This document shows positions 57,693 to 64,000 of a DNA stretch of 64,000 bases, piece by piece. Positions within the stretch are counted from its first letter, which is position 1. The number at the start of each line of letters is the position of its first letter. The stretch is from Marasmius tenuissimus (lineage: Eukaryota > Basidiomycota > Agaricomycetes > Agaricales > Marasmiaceae). Made by a program: the position numbers and the translations under genes. The stretch spans positions 6,650,941 to 6,714,940 of the forward strand of contig JAQOTA010000053.1 of the NCBI GenBank assembly GCA_029532415.1. Reading direction: 5' to 3'. The notes under the pieces were generated by a model. That model searched no databases and was not told the DNA's origin. It saw only the letters and a list, made by a program, of their open reading frames with translations.

Positions 57693-60272
57693 GGTATATA
57701 GACGCAGGCCTCTAGAAATTTACACTTGTTGTTTTCATTTCTTCTCGGTGGCCGGTCTCCGTTTTTTCCTTTCCGACTTTGAGCTTTTGTTCGCTCTCTC
57801 GTCTCAACTACCCCGCAGATTATCCCTCGGTCAATCCCTCCTTGTGTTCATCATCGGCATAGACGGCTCGCACGCCCGGTTGCATAGCCTGTGCCTTTCT
57901 CTCTTCGCGTGCTTGTTGGAACTCTTGCGAGACAACGCTGTGGAAGGACTTTGTGCTCCACAATTTGACAGTCAACAAACATCCGTGTTCGTTATCAACC
58001 CCTCTCTGTCCATCGCATTTCTCGTAGTTTCATACCTTTTCATATTCTCACTTTCTATTCTTTTGATTCGTCCCCACTCTCGCTTACCTATAATCCCATT
58101 CCCCGCTCTTCACTTCTACTTCCGTTCTCAATGACTGAATTCCCTGTCCGCCCCATCATGATCACACAGCCGTCCAGCCGAACGGGAGGAGCCTGGTGGA
58201 CTTTTCGGTGTTGATCTCTTACGCTCGATGGCAAGCCGACAGTGGATTGATGTCTGACAGGGCGAATTGGGAACAACCCATGCACACTCGTTTTAGATAT
58301 TCACACGCGTTTCATGTCGTTTAGCGGTTTATATATCAATCCCACGAGGACTAGGACAATGTTATCGTGCTCTCTGTGCCTCTATCTGTGATCTTATGTG
58401 TGTTTCTCATCTTCAAACCTTCTCGCGCAGTTTTTGCGCATTCATCTTCTCATCACTCAACAAGCACTCGTACTCACATCCGACCGACTCCGGACCGCTC
58501 ACTCCCCGGACGCAATTTCCTGATTCTGTGGCGAGTCGCGGAAAGAACAGCGCTCGATGGTCTAGGAGCCGAGGTCGACCTTCAATGATACCACTGACAC
58601 CCGAACGTTCTCACTTCACGGAACTGACCACCTAGTAGTTTCACAAAAATAAAAACCTCGTGCTGGCCTACATATTAAACAGACACTTATCTCAGCATTT
58701 CCAAACAACTTTCGCATCTTTTCTCGCTGCGAGGTCCAGCGGAGAGTATCGATTTCTATTTCTCATGTCACTCCTAAGGTTATTCACGGGGGACTTGGGC
58801 GAGTTACAGTTGATAGGAGGATTTCATGACGACTCTAAGTGCGTATCTGAGTATCCAGGAGTATTGAATGTCTGATCATCCCCGCGTATCAGATCTATAC
58901 AGGGAGTCGATCGACCTGTATTCCCGTCGATGTGTAAGGGTCGATAAGGGTAGCCGTCAAGAGCCTCCAAGGCCCGAAGTTGTAGATTCTGAGAGCTCCT
59001 CATTGAATGGGTATTTGGTGATCACGAGGACCACTGACTAGAACGAACCTGCCCGAACCTGCCATGAACCGTCTGATTATGACTCTCTAAGTACTGTATC
59101 GACCTTGAAGTCAATCTAAATTACCTTTCGCAGTCAGAACATCACTGTCTACTAAGATAGCGTGTATCATCCTCCTACTCGGAGCCTCTGACATATCAAC
59201 ATCGATCATTACTTCGCGATAGTTCACGGAACTCAAGCCTTGATACATTCGATCTCGAGGATTTTTTTCCAGTGATCGGTCGGAGTCTCACTCTTACATG
59301 AGTGATCAAGGGCTCGAACAACTATTCGAATGCTCATCAAGTGAATACCAACTCCATTAGAGAAAATCGTCTTCAGCAGTGGTCTCACAAGCCATTCTAC
59401 GTTTAAGAGCGAAAATATTGTCTGCGGGAGATGATCGATGACTTGTAGCCCCATGCTCACACACTTACGAGACGTTGGGTATCTTGTATGTATTTTTCGC
59501 TTACTCATTTATTGGGCAATCAGCGGCTCTCAAAGTCAAAGATGTGGTTGATCAAAGCTCTTCGTCGCCTCCAATCTCTATGGTCGAGTGTTGTGAGCTT
59601 AATTAAATGATCATTGATTCGGGGAAGGAGGATTACTTGGGCTTCGTGCCAGCGTCGGACCCATTTAGATTAGAGGCATTGTATTTGACCTAGCTGGATG
59701 CCTGGCGTGAGCCCGAACGGAGCATTAAGTGGATGGAAGTGCGGTTGTACTATCCGAGGCATTTGAGGATTATCAGGTTTTGCCTCCGGTCTCGCGAGCT
59801 ATGCTGCTTTGGAAGTTTGTGATAGAAGGAGTCAGTCATCCGAATACGAGTCGTTCCCGATATTCTACCTGCGACAAACCCTAGTGATTCAATGTTCAAT
59901 AATGATTATCGACCTACAGAGAAGCGACTCTCTGAGACGCTGGTTGATTATATTCGATTGAGGTAAATGCCGTGTTAGACGAGAATTTCGACCTTTCTAT
60001 TCCAGATATCGATAAGCACCGAAGGCCTTTAAACATAGTTGTAATCAGGAGTCGGCGAGTGTGAACCTGAGAGTAACTGAATACATTTCACGGCTCAGAA
60101 GTACGCCGAGATGATATTTTCTCGCTCGATGAATATGATCAGTTTTTGTGAATCTTGAGCAGCTCTGGAGGTTAGATGGACCCAATCTATCGAGATTCCA
60201 TAGCTCAGGATGTGAAACGGCAACCAATTGAGATGCAGTATCATGATGGCACAGGCCGTGGATTTACCGAAC
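57693..60272. other. No confident gene
   Basis: 2.6 kb with pyrimidine-rich sequence after the gene at 57692 (57730-58120) and short frames only. No RNA gene or clear repeat was recognised before the tRNA at 60273. Confidence 0.45.
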
Positions 60273-60372
60273 GGCCTGATGGTCTAGTAGTATGATTCTC
60301 CCTTCGGGTGTCGTGCCTGTCTCATGAGAGATATAACTGGGAGAGGTCCCGGGTTCAATTCCCGGTCAGGCC
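60273..60372 (+). tRNA. tRNA-Pro(CGG) with a 29-nt intron
   Basis: The acceptor stem GGCCTGA pairs perfectly with TCAGGCC. The anticodon stem CTCCC pairs with GGGAG, and the loop TT-CGG-G gives anticodon CGG (60305-60307). A 29-nt intron (about 60309-60337) follows position 37. The T arm CCGGG-TTCAATT-CCCGG is perfect. The mature length is 71 nt. The A- and B-box-like sequences are intact. Confidence 0.92.
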
Positions 60373-61376
60373 CATGACAGCACGGACAGATGTCTTCCTT
60401 TTGCATCTTCATAGTTCCTCGTACATGAGTCTGTGTGAGGATGCTAGGTCTCGTTTATTACGAGCGAGATCCTCGAGAGTCCAGTCCACTCGAACTCATC
60501 CACCCTCCAAGTCCGTGGTTCTTCACTACATCTTTATTACGGTAACATCGTTGGTCAACAGCTTTGTAAAAGATTAGGATCGTTAGTTCACAGCTTTCTG
60601 AATGCTTCCCGGCGCTGACTGATTTCCAGTAGCTCGACCCGGACCGATTGTAAGGAGAGAGGAGTAATGGAAGCAATAGCGGCGTGAGTGTACGAAGGTG
60701 TACGAGCGTCATTCCGAAGTTCATTTGCTGCGCAATGTGGACCTCTTCTGTTTTTAGCCGTGATCACTGATTAGAGATGTGAGAAAAAACATACTTTTGC
60801 AGATAATTAAGATTGACGATTAGAGCTACGCTTCTTGAGTGATAGCCATCTCTCCCGCTACGCCTGCGTCCCGGTTGAAACACGTTCCTCGTTCCTCCCC
60901 GCCCCCGCTCGCCCAGCGTTCGGGGACCGGGGCGCGTGTTTCGAAATCCCGCTTCGTCCGAGAATTCCGATCAACTGCCGACGGCGGCGATCCCAGCGGC
61001 AAAAGACATCATGGGAATGAGTAATCAGGAAATATATTGCTCGTTCCGGAATTCAAACTCTCGCTTGAACTCCCATCTGCTCGACGTTTCCTTTCCTTCC
61101 TCCCTCCAACCGTTTTACTTCTGCTGATCATTGCTGTCGTGAGGTATGTGAACTATTTAGCCGCGCTACCTGGGTATTTAGCTGATGAATGATACAGATA
61201 GTCGCGACAAAGCAAATAGGGAGAAATTGACGGCAACACAAGGGCGCACGACGCCGACGGAGAGGAACCGAGGTTGATTGCAGGACGACAACGAACGGAT
61301 CCAACGGAAGGGGAGCGACGAACGGGAAGAGAACGACGATAGCAACGATTACCCATTCTGCGAGAACCAATAAACC
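60373..61376. other. No gene seen
   Basis: 1 kb between tRNA-Pro(CGG) and the partial gene at 61377. A C/G-rich stretch near 60890-60990 is open in two frames but has no features. Confidence 0.45.
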
Positions 61377-61596
61377 ATGTCATCACCGTCACCGAGTACA
61401 ACATCCGCAGCGGATGCAAGCGGCAGCGACAGTCTGAGCTCCACGCCAACGACGTCAAACACTTTTTCAGTATCGCAAACGTTCTCACAGCCGTTTCCGT
61501 CATCAACGTCAACGCCAACGTCGACAGATAGACCTGGCAGGGGGGGAGAAAGAGGAGGAGATTCTACGTTTGGGAATACGAGTGCCTCGCTGTATT
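61377..61596 (+). CDS. 5' exon of a truncated gene, Ser/Thr/Pro-rich N-terminus
   Basis: An ATG-led exon encodes ~73 residues: a Ser/Thr/Pro-rich stretch, then GRGGERGGDSTFGNTSASLY, ending in a good donor (T/GTAAGTC at 61597). From memory this resembles the N-terminus of an agaricomycete family in which a membrane helix follows at once, but no such helix continues downstream. The 3' part seems to be lost toward the telomere. Confidence 0.35.
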
Positions 61597-62149
61597 GTAA
61601 GTCGTCATTAGTGTTCAATTTAGTCTCTTTTTTGCCCTTTTTCGTTCTGTCTCGTTTTTATATCATCTACCGGGCCATCTTGCTCGGTTCGCCTAGGAAC
61701 ATCCATTGGAAGTTCAGACGACGACCTGCCTACCTCCTTGCGGCCCCCACGGCTAATAGTATCCTGTTCCTTCTGCTCGTACAGTGTGCTACATGCTGCA
61801 CTCACAATTAACGGGCATGAGCGGCAGAAGCGGTCCTTTTCGTTCCTGCGGCCCTTTCTCGGTATCTCTTTGGATCCGATTATCCTTGATCCCTCTTCTC
61901 TATCACTGGCACGCCGAAACGTTGACCTTGTCGTGCCATATGGTTTTCGCCGTGGTCTTTTCGTTGCTATTTCTTATTGTTTGGTTGTGTATGGTGCTTC
62001 TGAAGCCAACGGGCTGTTGTCGAACGATAGCCGTACGGTTGAGAGATCTGTTTGGTGGTTATCGTGTCAGGGTTTTCTATTCTTGATTTTTAGCTTGGGT
62101 TCGTTTTTTGGTTCGCGTTCTGCGCCCTTGTTTCCTAGCCATATGCCCC

Positions 62150-62173
62150 CCCCCCGCTCCCGGGAGCGGGGGG
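62150..62173. repeat. Perfect 24-bp G/C palindrome
   Basis: CCCCCCGCTCCC is followed directly by its reverse complement GGGAGCGGGGGG. It can form a hairpin without a loop or pair as a cruciform, and sits at the centromere-proximal edge of the minisatellite. Confidence 0.9.
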
Positions 62174-62550
62174 TTGCGCGGACTTTGCTTTCCCGTCTGC
62201 CAGATCCTCGCCTGCGCGCACTGTCCAGGTTGCGCGGACCCTTGTTCCCGCCTGCCACAGGTTGCGCGTACTTTTTTTCCCGCCTGCCAGATGCAGCTCC
62301 TGCCCTGCTCCCGGGTTGCGCGGACTGTTTTTCCCGTGTGCCAGCTGGTTGTGCGTACTTTTTTTCTCGCCTGCCAGATGCAGGCCCAGGTTGCGCGGAC
62401 TCTGTTTTCCATCTGCCAGGTCCTGCTCCTGGTTGCGCGTACTCTACTAGCCATATGCCAGATGCTGCCCCCAGGTTGCGCAGACTCTTGTTCCCATCTG
62501 CCAGCTGGTTGCGCATACTCTTTTTGCTGTCTGCCAGATGCTGCTCCTAG
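62172..62550. repeat. Subtelomeric minisatellite, about 9 GGTTGCGC units
   Basis: GGTTGCGCGGACT or GGTTGCGCGTACT followed by a T-rich run, CCCGCCTGCCAGATGC and a variable spacer recurs about nine times at 32-57-bp spacing. The two alternating types (GGAC and GTAC) suggest higher-order structure. Several frames on both strands are open through the array, which is a composition effect. Confidence 0.85.
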
Positions 62551-62599
62551 CCATATGTATACCACCTATAATGGGATCCAGACAGGCTGTTTGGACCCA

Positions 62600-63420
62600 T
62601 ACTAAGTACTGTGTGCATGCGCAACTCACAAGTATACAAAAAGTGTACAAAAAGCACCCATAGCAAGTCTACAAAAGTGTACAAAAAGCGTTCAAAAAGC
62701 TTACACTAAGTGCTCACAGCAAGTGTACACAAGTGTACAAAAGTGTACAAAAATTAGTTACAAAAAGCGCAGCAAGAGTCTATCTTTGTAGGGCGAAACA
62801 CTAGTCACGTGATTTTCCCACGAAATGCGAGACGTGATTTTCGTGTCTTTTTTAAAGAGAAGTGTGACTGTGGTGTGACATTACAGAAAAACACGTCCAG
62901 TATGCGGGAAAAGCGTGTTTTCCATTTTCAGAGGCGGTCATGAAGTGGAATGCGCACCAGTGATAAGACCTGTACTGAGCTACAAAGTCTACAAAATTGG
63001 TTACAAAAAGCGTACTATGAAGTCTACAAAATCAGTTGCGAAAAGCGCACTAGGAAGTCTACAAAATCAGTTACAAAAAGCATACTAACAATGTCTAGAA
63101 AGTTGTTACAAAAAGTGTAACAAAGTCCACAAAAGCGCAGTAAGAAAGCGTAACAAAGTGTACAAAATTAATTACTAAAAGCGCACCAACAGTCTATGAG
63201 AAATGGGTTATAGGATTGTACTTGAGTGTTATGAGCGCAGTCAGACTGTTTGTAAGTAATTTTTTCGGACTTTGTAAGTAAATTTGAAGACTTTTTGTAT
63301 GGAATTTTTGGGATGTTGTAGGTGACTTTTGGAGAGTTACAGAGTGTACAAAAAGTGTACTACACAAGTGTATCAAAATTAGTTACAAAAAAGCGCAGCT
63401 ACAGTGTACAAGTTGTTATA
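62600..63420. repeat. Subtelomeric TACAAAA-rich degenerate array
   Basis: Degenerate units of the form AAGTCTACAAAATCAG / TTACAAAAAGCGCA and AAGTGTACAAAAAGCG recur dozens of times, broken at 62785-62985 by sequence with CGTGATTTTC repeats. The array is typical of non-coding subtelomere. Confidence 0.85.
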
Positions 63421-63862
63421 GGAATGAGACGGATAGTTATAGGATGGTATTGAACTGTTGTGAGGGATGAGTCTGGAATAGAAAGTGAAGTTTTTTTATG
63501 TGATTTGCGAGTTGTTGTGGTGGGGTAGGTAAGTAAATTTGTATGATTTTAGTAGGGGATTTTTTCGAAGTTGGTAAGTAAGTTTGTAGGGTATTATAAG
63601 GAATTGTTGTATGATTTTTGTAGAGTTTTGAAGATGTATGGTAGTATGATGAATGGTATTGTTTGTGTATCTGCAGATGCAATGACAAGTATTGTAAGGG
63701 CAGTAGCAGTATGCATAGTATTGTATAGTATCAGAAATGGTAGAAGGGATTATTGGATTGTTGATTGGTTGATTGTAGTAGATATGAGTTGTTGTAGGTG
63801 ATAACAAGCCCGGTATTCATACAGTATAGCATTATTGAAGTATATTATAGATGTAAGCCCGG
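63421..63862. other. C-poor G/T/A-rich telomere-adjacent tract
   Basis: The plus strand is strikingly depleted of C between about 63425 and 63815, giving long minus-strand frames with no G codons. The bias has the same strand polarity as the G-rich telomere strand. No gene. Confidence 0.8.
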
Positions 63863-63863
63863 G

Positions 63864-64000
63864 TTAGGGGTTAGGGGTTAGGGGTTAGGGGTTAGGGGTT
63901 AGGGGTTAGGGGTTAGGGGTTAGGGGTTAGGGGTTAGGGGTTAGGGGTTAGGGGTTAGGGGTTAGGGGTTAGGGTTAGGGGTTAGGGGTTAGGGTTAGGG
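63864..64000 (+). repeat. Telomere, (TTAGGGG)n with interspersed TTAGGG
   Basis: The tract holds 17 TTAGGGG units and 3 TTAGGG units, the first 15 units being uniform heptamers and the hexamers confined to the distal 32 bp. The G-rich strand runs 5' to 3' toward the window end, as at a right chromosome end. The array reaches the last base, so the true length is unknown. Confidence 0.98.

Noticed and set aside
61738..62565. Overlapping 150-270-codon frames on both strands
   Set aside because: They run through the minisatellite, which is stop-poor in several frames because of its composition. The products are repeat-encoded and lack domain features.
62600..63420. Possible CRISPR-like array of short repeats
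   Set aside because: Units are degenerate, directly abutting, without regular unique spacers, and lie in a eukaryotic subtelomere.

Overview
The window is a chromosome end of a filamentous basidiomycete, most likely an agaricomycete. Its right end is a telomere (63864-64000) of 17 TTAGGGG and 3 TTAGGG units, G-rich strand running outward. The genes carry many short introns (mostly 47-80 nt, GT-AG). The gene content fits agaricomycetes: a multicopper oxidase of laccase type, a myosin-motor chitin synthase with a DEK-C tail, F-box/LRR genes, a seven-helix membrane protein ending in an RVGLG motif, and several signal-peptide/one-helix surface proteins. The species cannot be read from the sequence. 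Splice junctions given here were checked for phase by hand; none has transcript support.

Layout. 0-3 kb: two unrecognised but well-formed minus-strand genes. 3-7.3 kb: a MITE-like element and a broken small secreted-protein gene. 7.3-25.4 kb: a mosaic of duplicated blocks. A ~1.6-1.8 kb block carrying tRNA-Pro occurs at 7350-8935 and 22090-23885, and a ~1.4 kb block carrying a one-helix membrane protein occurs at 13808-15190 and 24022-25415. They are adjacent in the right-hand copy and separated in the left-hand copy by ~4.9 kb holding two further one-helix membrane-protein genes. A tandem pair of ~1.1-1.2 kb repeats lies at 15303-17634. 19-45 kb: F-box/LRR genes in one intact copy (43714-45107) and three decayed copies, a seven-helix membrane protein (28572-30024), and a laccase (35544-37746) flanked by two related one-helix surface proteins (32650-33915 and 39656-41215). 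46.3-52.7 kb: a full-length myosin-motor chitin synthase. 53.5-57.7 kb: partly resolved unrecognised genes. 60.3 kb: tRNA-Pro(CGG). 61.4-64 kb: a truncated gene, a minisatellite, TACAAAA-rich arrays, a C-poor tract and the telomere.

How the genes may work together. The recognisable genes are mostly secretory, membrane or cell-wall functions: chitin synthesis, extracellular phenol oxidation, and six presumed surface receptors or stress sensors. The six one-helix proteins differ outside the cell but all carry a PPxY or SPAY motif in the predicted cytoplasmic tail. I infer that they form an expanded surface-protein set that may share one intracellular adaptor, such as a WW-domain ubiquitin ligase. 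The F-box genes are a birth-and-death family, with frameshifted copies next to an intact one.
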